From NCBI GenBank assembly GCA_003246755.1, contig QKDC01000157.1, positions 1-44,423 on the forward strand: a stretch of 44,423 nucleotides of DNA. Direction: 5' to 3'. Of the stretch, positions 17,548 to 26,730 are shown piece after piece. The notes under the pieces are model-generated. The model was not told the DNA's origin. It made no database searches and saw only the letters and a list, made by a program, of their open reading frames with translations. The stretch comes from Gemmatimonadota bacterium (lineage in GTDB: Bacteria > Gemmatimonadota > Gemmatimonadetes > Gemmatimonadales > GWC2-71-9). The stretch's first letter is position 1; every line of letters starts with the position of its first letter. Both the position numbers and the translations under genes were made by a program.

Positions 17548-20358
17548 GTGACGCCCATTGCCGCGGAATCGCCTGTGAATTCGACACACCCACATCCCTT
17601 CGGTGCGGAACGTCCCCTCGAGGTCGGAGGCGAGACCGCCACCATTTATCACCTCGATGCATTGTCGGCTCACGGAGTGTCCTCACTCGACCGGCTCCCC
17701 TTCTCCATCAGGATCTTGCTGGAAAATACGCTCCGGCATTGTGGACGTGGCGTCGTGACCGAGGAGCATGTCGAGCGCCTGAGCGCCTGGAGTGCGAATA
17801 CCGCGGGCCGAGGTGAGGTACCCTACATGCCCGCCCGGGTCGTCCTCCAGGACTTCACGGGGGTCCCTTGCGTCGTGGATCTGGCCGCCATGCGGGACGC
17901 CATGGCCCGGCGGGGTGGTGACCCGGATCGAATCAACCCGGTCGTGCCCTGTGACCTGGTGATCGATCACTCGGTGCAGGTTGACCACTATGGATCGCTT
18001 GAGGCATTCCGCCTCAACGTCAGTCTGGAATTTGACCGGAACCGAGAGCGCTATCAACTGCTCAAGTTCGCTCAGCAGGCGTTCAGGAACTTCCGCGTCG
18101 TCCCGCCCGGCACGGGAATCGTCCATCAGGTCAACCTCGAGTACCTCGCGAGTGTGGTGCAGGTCCGCGAAGACCACGGGGCGCTGACGGCATTTCCCGA
18201 CACTCTGGTGGGCACGGATTCTCACACTACCATGATCAACGGCCTTGGGGTCATGGGTTGGGGGGTGGGCGGCATCGAAGCCGAAGCGGTGATGCTGGGG
18301 CAACCATACTTCATGCTCGTCCCGGAGGTGGTCGGGGTGAAGCTCGTGGGTGAACTCCCGGTGGGGACAACCGCGACGGATCTCGTCCTCCATGCGACCC
18401 AGTTGCTCCGCGGGCTCGGGGTGGTGGACAAGTTCGTGGAGTTCTGCGGCCCAGGCCTTTCCCATCTCTCGCTCGCCGACAGGGCGACGCTCGCCAACAT
18501 GGCCCCGGAGTATGGTGCGACCATGGGGTTCTTCCCAGTCGACGATGAGACCCTGAGGTACCTGCGTCGGACGGGCCGGGATCCCCAGACTGTCGCATGG
18601 GTGGATGCGTACTGCAAAGCGCAGGGCCTCTTTCGAACCGACACGACACCCGACCCCGATTTCAGCGAGACGGTCACGCTCGACCTGGGATCGATCGTCC
18701 CCGCCCTTGCCGGGCCACGCCGCCCCCAGGATCTGGTCCCTCTCTCCTCGCTGAAGGGGAGCTTCGCCCGGGCACTCCCATCGCTCTTCCCGGCCACCTC
18801 ACCGGCGGCACGTGTCCAGGCCGCGGTCGCCGCCCAGACGGCGTGGCAGGATGATGGCGGCGCTGCCCCGGCCGCCGGTGCCGCCTTACCCGATGTGCAC
18901 GAGGTGTCATGTACACTCGGCGAAGAGTCCTTCGGACTGCGAGATGGCTCGGTGGTCATCGCGGCCATCACGAGTTGCACGAACACCTCAAACCCCTCCG
19001 TCATGGTCGGGGCTGGTCTCCTGGCCAAGAAGGCCGTCGAGGCTGGGCTTCGCACGAAACCGTGGGTCAAGTCCAGCCTGGCACCGGGGAGCCGTGTCGT
19101 GACGGATTACCTCGATCGCGCCGGCCTCCAGACCTACCTGGACGCCCTCGGCTTCCAGACGGTTGGATACGGTTGCACGACCTGTATTGGAAACTCCGGT
19201 CCACTCCCCGCTCCCGTTGCCCAAGCCATCGATGAACATGGGCTCGTCGCCGTAGCCGTGCTGAGCGGCAACCGGAACTTCGAGGCGCGAGTCCACCCGC
19301 AAGTGCGTGCCAACTATCTCGCCTCACCGTTGTTGGTCGTCGCATTCGCCTTGGCGGGGAGGATCGACCTCGACCTCGTCGAGGAGCCGCTCGGTTCCAA
19401 TGCCGAGGGTCAGCCGGTGTTCCTCCGTGAGATATGGCCCTCGAGCGCTGAGATTCAGGCGGAGATGGCCAAGGCGCTCACACCCGATCTCTTTACCACG
19501 CAATACGGCACCGTGTTCCAGGGTGACGAGCAATGGCAAGCGCTCAGTGTGCCGCCAGGCAGCCGATTCGAATGGGATCCCGACTCGACCTACGTGCGTG
19601 AACCGCCGTTCTTTGTCGATCTGCCGACCGAGCCCGAGCCGCTCCGAGACATCATCGATGCGAGGGCCCTCGTGTCGGTCGGTGATTCCGTCACGACCGA
19701 TCACATTTCACCCGCCGGTGCCATCCCCAAGGCCGGCCCTGCTGCGAAGTTTCTCCGAGACCAAGGCGTCGAGCAGACGGATTGGAACACCTTCGGCGCC
19801 CGCCGAGGCAACCACGAGGTGATGATGCGGGGCACGTTCGGTAATGTCCGCATCAAGAATCTTCTGGTTCCCGGCAAGGAGGGCAATTGGACCGAACACC
19901 TTCCGAGTGGCGAAGTCCTCTCGATCTTCGACGCCGCCATGCGTTATCGCGCCGACGGCACGGCACTGATCGTTCTCGGCGGGAAGGAGTACGGCACCGG
20001 CAGCAGTCGTGATTGGGCGGCGAAGGGGACAGTTCTGCTGGGCGTCCGAGCCGTGTTGACCGAGAGTTTCGAACGCATCCACCGCAGCAATCTCGTGGGC
20101 ATGGGAGTCCTTCCCCTGGGGTTTGCCGAAGGACAGACCCGCGAGTCACTTGGTCTGACCGGGCGTGAGGTGTTCTCCATCACGGGAATCGCCGAGGGTC
20201 TGGAACCCGAGGGTCGGGTGACGGTGAGGGCGGTCGGGGACGATGGGAAGGAGACGCGGTTCGAAGCGGTCGTTCGCCTCAACTCTCCCGTTGAGGTCGA
20301 CTACTACCGCCACGGCGGCATCCTTCAGCGGGTCCTGCGGCACTTTCAAGGCGGGTGA
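17548..20358 (+). CDS. acnA: aconitate hydratase
   Basis: LPFSIRILLENTLRHCG, ITSCTNTSNPSVMVGAGLLAKKAVEAGL, VGYGCTTCIGNSGPLP, VLSGNRNFEARVHP, GGKEYGTGSSRDWAAKGT; 936 aa. Confidence 0.97.
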   Translation: MTPIAAESPVNSTHPHPFGAERPLEVGGETATIYHLDALSAHGVSSLDRLPFSIRILLENTLRHCGRGVVTEEHVERLSAWSANTAGRGEVPYMPARVVLQDFTGVPCVVDLAAMRDAMARRGGDPDRINPVVPCDLVIDHSVQVDHYGSLEAFRLNVSLEFDRNRERYQLLKFAQQAFRNFRVVPPGTGIVHQVNLEYLASVVQVREDHGALTAFPDTLVGTDSHTTMINGLGVMGWGVGGIEAEAVMLGQPYFMLVPEVVGVKLVGELPVGTTATDLVLHATQLLRGLGVVDKFVEFCGPGLSHLSLADRATLANMAPEYGATMGFFPVDDETLRYLRRTGRDPQTVAWVDAYCKAQGLFRTDTTPDPDFSETVTLDLGSIVPALAGPRRPQDLVPLSSLKGSFARALPSLFPATSPAARVQAAVAAQTAWQDDGGAAPAAGAALPDVHEVSCTLGEESFGLRDGSVVIAAITSCTNTSNPSVMVGAGLLAKKAVEAGLRTKPWVKSSLAPGSRVVTDYLDRAGLQTYLDALGFQTVGYGCTTCIGNSGPLPAPVAQAIDEHGLVAVAVLSGNRNFEARVHPQVRANYLASPLLVVAFALAGRIDLDLVEEPLGSNAEGQPVFLREIWPSSAEIQAEMAKALTPDLFTTQYGTVFQGDEQWQALSVPPGSRFEWDPDSTYVREPPFFVDLPTEPEPLRDIIDARALVSVGDSVTTDHISPAGAIPKAGPAAKFLRDQGVEQTDWNTFGARRGNHEVMMRGTFGNVRIKNLLVPGKEGNWTEHLPSGEVLSIFDAAMRYRADGTALIVLGGKEYGTGSSRDWAAKGTVLLGVRAVLTESFERIHRSNLVGMGVLPLGFAEGQTRESLGLTGREVFSITGIAEGLEPEGRVTVRAVGDDGKETRFEAVVRLNSPVEVDYYRHGGILQRVLRHFQGG

Positions 20359-20366
20359 TGACAAGA

Positions 20367-20391
20367 GGCCCCCGGGGATTCCCCGAGGGCC
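20367..20391. terminator. GC-rich hairpin between convergent acnA and sigma factor gene (possible bidirectional terminator)
   Basis: ggcccccgggg-att-ccccgagggcc, one mismatch, 3-nt loop, in the 60-bp convergent intergenic gap. Confidence 0.65.
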
Positions 20392-20418
20392 CTTGGAGTG
20401 CTGCTGGTCTGGTGTTCG

Positions 20419-21312
20419 TCAGGCCACGAGGTCGCGGAGCCGCTCGCCCGTCTCCCCTTCACGGAGTCGCAGCAGAGCCCGGTCCCGCAGCTGGCGGATC
20501 CGCTCGCGTGTGACCCCCATCATCCGGCCAATCTCCTCCAGAGTCCGGCTGTTGCCATCTTCGAGCCCGAAATAGAGCTTCAGGACCTTGGCATCGCGAG
20601 GCGGCAGGACGGAGAGTGCCGCTTCGATGTCGGAGGTCTGGCTGTTGGCCATGGCGCTGCTGTCGGTGCCTTCCTGGTCGGCAGAGGCGAAGCGTTCCAT
20701 CCGCTCGTTGCCGTCGCCATCGCGCGTCGGATGGTCGAGTCGGACGGCCTCGGTGTTGAGTGCGCTCAAGGAGCGTACGGCCTCGACCGTGAGCCCCGTG
20801 GCCCTGGCCAATTCCTCTGTGGTCGGCATGCGACCCAGGCGCTCCTTGAGGAGCGTCGTGGTTCGGCCCAGCCGACTCAGGTCGGCCGTGCGGTTGAGGG
20901 GAACGCGGACCGGGCGGCCGTGACGCGCGATGGCTGCCTGAACCGCCTGCCTGATCCACCACACCGCGTAGGAAATGAACTTCACGCCGCGATCGGGGTC
21001 GAACTTCCGAGCGGCGGTCATCAACCCGAGGTTCCCCTCACCGATCAGATCGACGAGCGGCACTCCACGGTTCTGGAACTTCTTGGCGACCGACACCACA
21101 AACCGAACATTGTGCCTGGCGAGACGCTCCTGGGCCGCGATACTGCCCTTGAACGCCTTCCGGGCCAACTCCATCTCCTGATCGCGGGTGAGCAAGGGTA
21201 CCCGACTGATTTCGTCGAGGTACAGATCCAAGCTCTCGCGACCCTCATCGACCGCTTTCGCGATCTGCGCCGGCCGTACTGCACGCCGTTTCCGGCGAGA
21301 AGTAACTGTCAC
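20419..21312 (-). CDS. RNA polymerase sigma-70 family factor (primary-like, RpoD/RpoS group)
   Basis: DLYLDEISRVPLLTRDQEMELA, LIGEGNLGLMTAARKFDPDRGVKFISYAVWWIRQAVQAAI (region 2), RERIRQLRDRALLRLR (region 4). Confidence 0.95.
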   Translation of the reverse strand: MTVTSRRKRRAVRPAQIAKAVDEGRESLDLYLDEISRVPLLTRDQEMELARKAFKGSIAAQERLARHNVRFVVSVAKKFQNRGVPLVDLIGEGNLGLMTAARKFDPDRGVKFISYAVWWIRQAVQAAIARHGRPVRVPLNRTADLSRLGRTTTLLKERLGRMPTTEELARATGLTVEAVRSLSALNTEAVRLDHPTRDGDGNERMERFASADQEGTDSSAMANSQTSDIEAALSVLPPRDAKVLKLYFGLEDGNSRTLEEIGRMMGVTRERIRQLRDRALLRLREGETGERLRDLVA

Positions 21313-21396
21313 GCGACCTGCCTCCTTTTGTCATCGAATTCCGGCACTACCCTGTCGGAATCACGCGTTGGTCCCAAAAAATGCCCAAGACAGTGC

Positions 21397-21425
21397 AATT
21401 TACTACCTAAGAGACCATTTTTCAA
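21397..21425 (-). promoter_or_regulatory. candidate sigma-70 promoter for the sigma-factor gene
   Basis: On the minus strand TTGAAA - 17 nt - TAAATT (plus-strand tttcaa at 21420-21425, aattta at 21397-21402) in an AT-rich intergenic region. Confidence 0.5.
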
Positions 21426-21459
21426 TGGTTTAGATAAGTCACTCGTCTAATTGATCTTG

Positions 21460-21478
21460 CGAAGTAGGAATTACTTCG
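21460..21478. promoter_or_regulatory. perfect 7-bp dyad CGAAGTA-N5-TACTTCG upstream of the sigma-factor promoter
   Basis: cgaagta (21460-21466), ggaat, tacttcg (21472-21478). Confidence 0.45.
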
Positions 21479-21527
21479 TGCCATTATGGCAGATCTCCGG
21501 CCACTCCATCATCCAGCCGAGGTCAAA

Positions 21528-21565
21528 ACCCAAAAACCGGCGCCTCCGGGGTGGGAGACGCCGGT
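21528..21565 (-). terminator. Rho-independent terminator downstream of the pnt operon
   Basis: Stem accggcgcctcc (21536-21547) / ggagacgccggt (21554-21565), one mismatch; followed on the minus strand by a T-rich run (ccggtttttgggtttt). Confidence 0.85.
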
Positions 21566-21587
21566 CGGGTACGGAGTTGCACGCGGA

Positions 21588-22976
21588 TCAGAGGGTCTTC
21601 AGTTCGGCGACGAGTTTCGTCAGGGATTGCTTGGCATCGCCAAACAGCATCGCGGTCTTGGGGTTGAAGAAGAGTTCGTTCTCGATGCCGGCGAATCCTG
21701 CCCCCATCCCACGCTTGAGAACGACCACGGCCTTGGCGTAATCGACGTTCAAGATCGGCATCCCGTAGATCGGACTCGATGGATCGGTCCGGGCAGCGGG
21801 GTTCACCACGTCATTGGCGCCGATAACGAGCACCAGGTCGGTCCGTTCGAACTCGGAGTTGATTTCATCCATGTCGAACAACTTGTCATAGGGGACGTTG
21901 GCCTCGGCGAGTAGGACGTTCATATGTCCGGGCATGCGGCCCGCCACCGGATGGATGGCATACTTGACCGTCACGCCCTTCTTCTCGGCGAGATCCGCCA
22001 GTTCACGAAGCACGTGCTGGGCTTGGGCCACCGCGAGACCGTAGCCGGGGACCACGATCACCGATTGGGCGTAGGCCAGTTGCACCGCCACGTCATCGGC
22101 GGACGTCTGTCTCGCGGTGAGACCTTCGGCCGACTTGCCGCTGATCTGAACGGTCGCCCCAAAGGCCCCAAACAAGACGTTGGCGAGCGACCGGTTCATC
22201 GCCTTACACATGATCTGGCTCAGGATGATCCCCGAGGAGCCCACGAGGGCGCCCGAGATGATGAGCACCTCGTTGCGAATCACGAAGCCGGTCATCGCCG
22301 CCGCGATTCCCGAGTAGCTGTTGAGCAGGGAAATCACCACCGGCATGTCCGCCCCACCGATGGGGATCACCAGCAGAACCCCCAGGGCAAGCGCCACGCC
22401 CACGAGGACCAGGAATGGCCCCAGCAGGGACTCGGGTTGAGTCACCTGAAAGACCGCGATCGTCACCGCACCGAGGAAGAGCACCGCGTTCAGAGTCTTC
22501 TGCAGTGGGAAGGTGATGGCGCGACCGCTCATCAGCTCTTGCAGCTTGGCGAATGCGATCACACTCCCGGTGAGGGTGACGCCTCCGATGAGAACCGCAA
22601 TATGGAGGGCGATCGAGGTGTCGAGCAGCAGGTGTTCTCCGAGCATCTCCGACTTCATGAACTCCGCGCTGCCAACAACCAGTGATGCCCCGCCCCCGAG
22701 ACCGTTGAGCAAGGCAACCATCTGAGGCATCGCCGTCATCTTGACCGCACGCGCCATCCAGAGACCGAGCCCGCCGCCCACCACGACCCCGGCGATGATC
22801 ACCGTGTAGGAAACCGCCGGCTCACTCAGGAGAGTGATGACCACCGCCATGAGCATGCCGAACCCGGAGACCCGGTTGCCCCGGACCGCAGTGGCCGGAC
22901 TCGAGAGCCACTTGAGACCGAGTACGAAGCAGATTGCCGCCCCGAGGTAGAGAAGTTGTACGAGAGGACCGGACAT
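21588..22976 (-). CDS. pntB: NAD(P) transhydrogenase subunit beta
   Basis: VVPGYGLAVAQAQHVLRELADLAEKKGVTVKYAIHPVAGRMPGHMNVLLAEANVPYDKLFDMDEINSEFERTDLVLVIGANDVVNPAA: domain III signature. Confidence 0.97.
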   Translation of the reverse strand: MSGPLVQLLYLGAAICFVLGLKWLSSPATAVRGNRVSGFGMLMAVVITLLSEPAVSYTVIIAGVVVGGGLGLWMARAVKMTAMPQMVALLNGLGGGASLVVGSAEFMKSEMLGEHLLLDTSIALHIAVLIGGVTLTGSVIAFAKLQELMSGRAITFPLQKTLNAVLFLGAVTIAVFQVTQPESLLGPFLVLVGVALALGVLLVIPIGGADMPVVISLLNSYSGIAAAMTGFVIRNEVLIISGALVGSSGIILSQIMCKAMNRSLANVLFGAFGATVQISGKSAEGLTARQTSADDVAVQLAYAQSVIVVPGYGLAVAQAQHVLRELADLAEKKGVTVKYAIHPVAGRMPGHMNVLLAEANVPYDKLFDMDEINSEFERTDLVLVIGANDVVNPAARTDPSSPIYGMPILNVDYAKAVVVLKRGMGAGFAGIENELFFNPKTAMLFGDAKQSLTKLVAELKTL

Positions 22977-23275
22977 TACTCAGCCTCCACGGTCGGCTTG
23001 CGCTTGAACATCTGGAGCATTCGATCGGTCACCACGTAACCACCGGCCACGTTGACCATGGCAAAGACCACGGCCAGAAAGCCCAGCACGTTCGAAATCC
23101 ACCCATGCCCGGCGCCGGCCATGATGAGAGCACCGACCACGGTGATCCCGCTGATGGCATTGGCCCCCGACATCAGGGGGGTATGGAGGGTAGAGGGCAC
23201 ACGGTGAATGAGTTCGACACCCAAGAAGGTCGAGAGGGTGAAGATGACGATGCCTGCGATCAGGGTTTCCAGCAC
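22976..23275 (-). CDS. NAD(P) transhydrogenase alpha subunit, membrane part (alpha2)
   Basis: FLGVELIHRVPSTLHTPLMSGANAISGITVVGALIMAG; adjacent to pntB with TAATG overlap. Confidence 0.95.
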   Translation of the reverse strand: MLETLIAGIVIFTLSTFLGVELIHRVPSTLHTPLMSGANAISGITVVGALIMAGAGHGWISNVLGFLAVVFAMVNVAGGYVVTDRMLQMFKRKPTVEAE

Positions 23276-23278
23276 GGA

Positions 23279-24388
23279 CTAGCTCCCCTCCCCGATCCGG
23301 ACCTGTCCATCGTGCGTCACGCACATTGGTCCGATGATGGGGTCGTCGAGGTCGACAGTCAGTACGCCATCCTTCACGACGTACTCGATGAACGTCTGAA
23401 TGTTCTTGCTGTACATCTGACTGGCATGGTGTGATACCATGCTGGCCAGGTTCAGCGGGCCCAGGATCGTGACACCATGGACACTCACGGTCTCGCCGGG
23501 TCGGGTGAGGGTACAGTTGCCCCCACCCTCGGCGGCGACGTCCACGATCACCGAACCCGGCCGCATCGAGGCCACCATCTCCTCGGTGATGATCTTCGGG
23601 GACGGTCGGCCTGGGATCTGGGCCGTCGTGATCACCAGGTCCATATCGCGAATATGTTCGGCGATGGCGCGGTTGGCTCGATCCTGTTGCTCGGCATCGA
23701 GTTCCTTCGCGTACCCACCGGCAGCTTCGGCGGCAACCGCCTCGACTTCGACGAAACGTGCGCCAAGGCTCTGCACCTGTTCCTTGACCACGGGACGAAC
23801 GTCGAAGGCCGAGACCACGGCGCCCAGGCGTCGGGCCGTGGCGATCGCCTGCAATCCGGCCACGCCGGCACCGATGACGAAGGCTTTCCCCGGGGGAATG
23901 GTCCCAGCCGCGGTGGTCAACATGGGAAGCAGCCGGCTCAGGTGTGACGCACCGAGCAGCACGGCCTGGTAACCGGCGACCGTGGCCTGGGACGAGAGCA
24001 CGTCCATGCTCTGCGCCTTGGTGGTTCGAGGGACCAACTCCATGGCGAAGGCGGTGACGCCCCGCTGTCCCAGCTGCTCGAGGAGTGCACGATTGGTTGC
24101 CGGATGCAGGAGGGAGACCAGAGCGGACCCACTCTTCAATCGGCCCACCTCGTCGGCGGACGGCTTCTGCACCTTGAGGACGAGATCGGAGGCTTCGAAC
24201 ACGGAGGCGGGGTCTCCCAGCCGAGCCCCGGCCTCCTCATAGGCTTGGTCTGGAATCCTGGCCTCCAAGCCCGCGCCTCGTTCGATGACGACATCGAGAC
24301 CCATCTTCACGAAGCTGGACACGGCCGCTGGAACGAGCGCGACACGCTGCTCGCCAGATGCGGTTTCCTTCGGGACACCGATATGCAC
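23279..24388 (-). CDS. NAD(P) transhydrogenase alpha subunit 1 (AlaDH/PNT domain)
   Basis: MHIGVPKETASGEQRVALVPAAVSSFVKMG...; GTG start at 24388 preceded by aaaggag SD, so the track's N-terminal extension to 24490 is unlikely. Confidence 0.95.
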   Translation of the reverse strand: MHIGVPKETASGEQRVALVPAAVSSFVKMGLDVVIERGAGLEARIPDQAYEEAGARLGDPASVFEASDLVLKVQKPSADEVGRLKSGSALVSLLHPATNRALLEQLGQRGVTAFAMELVPRTTKAQSMDVLSSQATVAGYQAVLLGASHLSRLLPMLTTAAGTIPPGKAFVIGAGVAGLQAIATARRLGAVVSAFDVRPVVKEQVQSLGARFVEVEAVAAEAAGGYAKELDAEQQDRANRAIAEHIRDMDLVITTAQIPGRPSPKIITEEMVASMRPGSVIVDVAAEGGGNCTLTRPGETVSVHGVTILGPLNLASMVSHHASQMYSKNIQTFIEYVVKDGVLTVDLDDPIIGPMCVTHDGQVRIGEGS

Positions 24389-24501
24389 CGAGTCTCCTTT
24401 CGAAAATACCAATGCAAAGACAGGGCAAGATACCAACCCCGCCGCCGAGGGTCGAGTGGACGAGATGCCTGGTTTCTCGGTACTCTCCACGGTAACGATT
24501 C

Positions 24502-25455
24502 ATGAAGAATCCCGACGCCGGTACTCGCCTTCACGCAGCAGAGGCCTTTGCCCCTGGATCCATTGGTAACCTCGGGCCAGGTCTCGACGTGCTCGGTCTC
24601 GCCGTCAGCGGGATCGGTGACGCGGTCCGCGCCGAGCGTGGCAACGCACCCGGAGTCGTCATCGTCGACCCGGGTCATCCCGATCTCTCCAACGATGCCA
24701 CGACACACGCAAGCGGCATTGCGGCGACGGCCGTCCTGCGTCTCGCCGGAGCAGAGGATCTCGGCCTCCGCCTCTGGGTCCGGAAGGGCCTTCCCCTGTC
24801 GGCAGGACAAGGCGGCAGTGCCGCGTCGGCCGCGGCCGGGGCCGGAGCAGCGAATGCGCTCCTGGACACTCCGCTCCCGTCGATCAAGCTGATCGAAGCA
24901 GCTCTGGAGGCCGAGACTGTCGTCGCGGGACGACATCTCGACAACGTCGCGCCGTCAATCGTCGGCGGCCTGGTCCTGATCCGATCCATGGATCCGTTGG
25001 ACCTGGTCTCAATCCCGGTCCCCACGGGGCTGCACGTCGTCTTGGTGAGGCCGGAGATGCCGCTCCGAACGGCCGATGGACGACGCGTCCTCCCCCGAGT
25101 GGTTCCCCTGGCCACGACGATCCATCAGACGGCGCAGGTTGGAGCCATCGTCGCGGCCGCGACCAGCGGCGATCTCGCCCTGTTCGGCCGCGCCATCGAT
25201 GACCGCCTCGCCGAACCCGCTCGAGCTCCCTTGCTCCCAGGCTTCGCCGAAGCCAAACGCGCTGCGCTCGATGCGGGCGCACTCGGGTGCTCGATTTCGG
25301 GGAGCGGTCCAACGGCATTCGCTCTTGCCGACTCCGAGGTTGTCGCCGGGCGTGTCGGAGAGGCCATGCGGCAGGCCTACACCAATGCGGGCTACGCGTG
25401 TGACGTCAGGGTGACGGTGCCCGACCTCGAGGGGCTACGGGTGATGACCGGGTGA
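24502..25455 (+). CDS. thrB: homoserine kinase (GHMP family)
   Basis: AFAPGSIGNLGPGLDVLGLAV, LPLSAGQGGSAASAAAGAGAANALL, HLDNVAPSIVGGLVLI; followed by thrC. Confidence 0.94.
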   Translation: MKNPDAGTRLHAAEAFAPGSIGNLGPGLDVLGLAVSGIGDAVRAERGNAPGVVIVDPGHPDLSNDATTHASGIAATAVLRLAGAEDLGLRLWVRKGLPLSAGQGGSAASAAAGAGAANALLDTPLPSIKLIEAALEAETVVAGRHLDNVAPSIVGGLVLIRSMDPLDLVSIPVPTGLHVVLVRPEMPLRTADGRRVLPRVVPLATTIHQTAQVGAIVAAATSGDLALFGRAIDDRLAEPARAPLLPGFAEAKRAALDAGALGCSISGSGPTAFALADSEVVAGRVGEAMRQAYTNAGYACDVRVTVPDLEGLRVMTG

Positions 25456-26726
25456 GTCTCTTCAAGGTTTCCCGTCCGGCCACGTGGCAGGCATGTGTCT
25501 CATGTGGCGAGGAGTTTCTCGAATCCCAGCCCGTCACGCGGTGTGGGTGCGGTGGACTTCTCGAAGTGCGTCATCGAGGGATCGATGCCTCCCCTGCCGA
25601 ACTTCAAGCCGCGTTCCGGACACGGCACCAGAGCGTGGAAGGACCGTACCGATCGGGAGTCTGGAGATATCGCGAGCTGGTGCTGCCAAGTGCGCCCGCC
25701 GACATGATCGTGACCCATCCCGAGGGAAACACTCCCCTGCTGGAGCGTGCCACCGTGACCTCCTGGACGGGTTTGGAGTTCCTCAGGATGAAGCACGAGG
25801 GCCACAACCCCACCGGGTCCTTCAAGGACCGGGGCATGACCGTCGGCGTCACCCAGGCTCGGCGCGCGAACGCCCGAGCCGTCGCCTGTGCCTCAACCGG
25901 CAATACGGCGGCTTCCATGGCAGCCTATGCGGCACAGGCCACGCTTCCAGCCTTCGTGCTGATTCCCAGAGGTGGCGTCAGCGTGGGAAAACTGGCCCAG
26001 ATCCATGCCTATGGGGCGAGTGTCATCGAAGTCCTCGGCGATTTCGACGACTGTCTCAGAGTGCTCGAGGCGGTGGCGCCAAGCCTCGACATCTACCTGC
26101 TCAACTCGATCAACCCATTCCGAGTCGAAGGGCAGAAGACCGTTGTGTACGACCTCCTCGATCAGCTCGACTGGGATCCGCCGGAATGGATCGTCTTCCC
26201 GGCCGGCAACTTGGGGAACACGGCCGCCTTCGGGAAGGCGCTCGAGGAGGCCTTCAGCTGGGGCCTGATCCCCCGGTTGCCACGGCTCGCGGCCATCCAG
26301 GCGGCCGGAGCAGCTCCTTTTGCGGCGGGGTTTCGGGAAGGATTTGCACGGCGGCATCGGGTGAGGGCGGAAACCATCGCCACGGCGATCCGGATCGGGG
26401 ACCCCGCTTCGTGGGACCGAGCGCGGGTCTCGATCGAGCGTACCAACGGAGTGGTCACCACCGTGACGGACGAGCAGATCCTCGCGGCCAAGCGGGTGGT
26501 CGATCACTCCGGGGTGGGGTGCGAGCCGGCGAGCGCGGCAAGCATCGCCGGGGCCCGCCGGTTGAGGGAAGAAGGGCTCATCAGCCGAGACGATCGCGTC
26601 GTGGCCGTGCTCACCGGACACATCCTGAAAGACCCCGGCGCCATCCTCGATGACGCCGAAGGGCCGAGAGTCGTCGCCGTCGAGCCAACCACGGAAGCGG
26701 TGACTCGGGCGATCATGACCTCCTAG
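25452..26726 (+). CDS. thrC: threonine synthase
   Basis: GNTPLLERATVTSW, HEGHNPTGSFKDRGMTVGVTQA (PLP Lys), ACASTGNTAASMAAYAA; GTGA overlap with thrB. Confidence 0.95.
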   Translation: MSLFKVSRPATWQACVSCGEEFLESQPVTRCGCGGLLEVRHRGIDASPAELQAAFRTRHQSVEGPYRSGVWRYRELVLPSAPADMIVTHPEGNTPLLERATVTSWTGLEFLRMKHEGHNPTGSFKDRGMTVGVTQARRANARAVACASTGNTAASMAAYAAQATLPAFVLIPRGGVSVGKLAQIHAYGASVIEVLGDFDDCLRVLEAVAPSLDIYLLNSINPFRVEGQKTVVYDLLDQLDWDPPEWIVFPAGNLGNTAAFGKALEEAFSWGLIPRLPRLAAIQAAGAAPFAAGFREGFARRHRVRAETIATAIRIGDPASWDRARVSIERTNGVVTTVTDEQILAAKRVVDHSGVGCEPASAASIAGARRLREEGLISRDDRVVAVLTGHILKDPGAILDDAEGPRVVAVEPTTEAVTRAIMTS

Positions 26727-26730
26727 GGAC

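Noticed and set aside
20398-21450. 350-aa plus-strand ORF opposite the sigma factor
   Set aside because: Antisense shadow of the sigma-70 gene; no recognisable domain.
25484-26653. 389-aa plus-strand ORF inside thrC
   Set aside because: Alternate-frame shadow ORF with Arg/Gly/Pro-rich composition typical of high-GC DNA; thrC is the clear coding frame.
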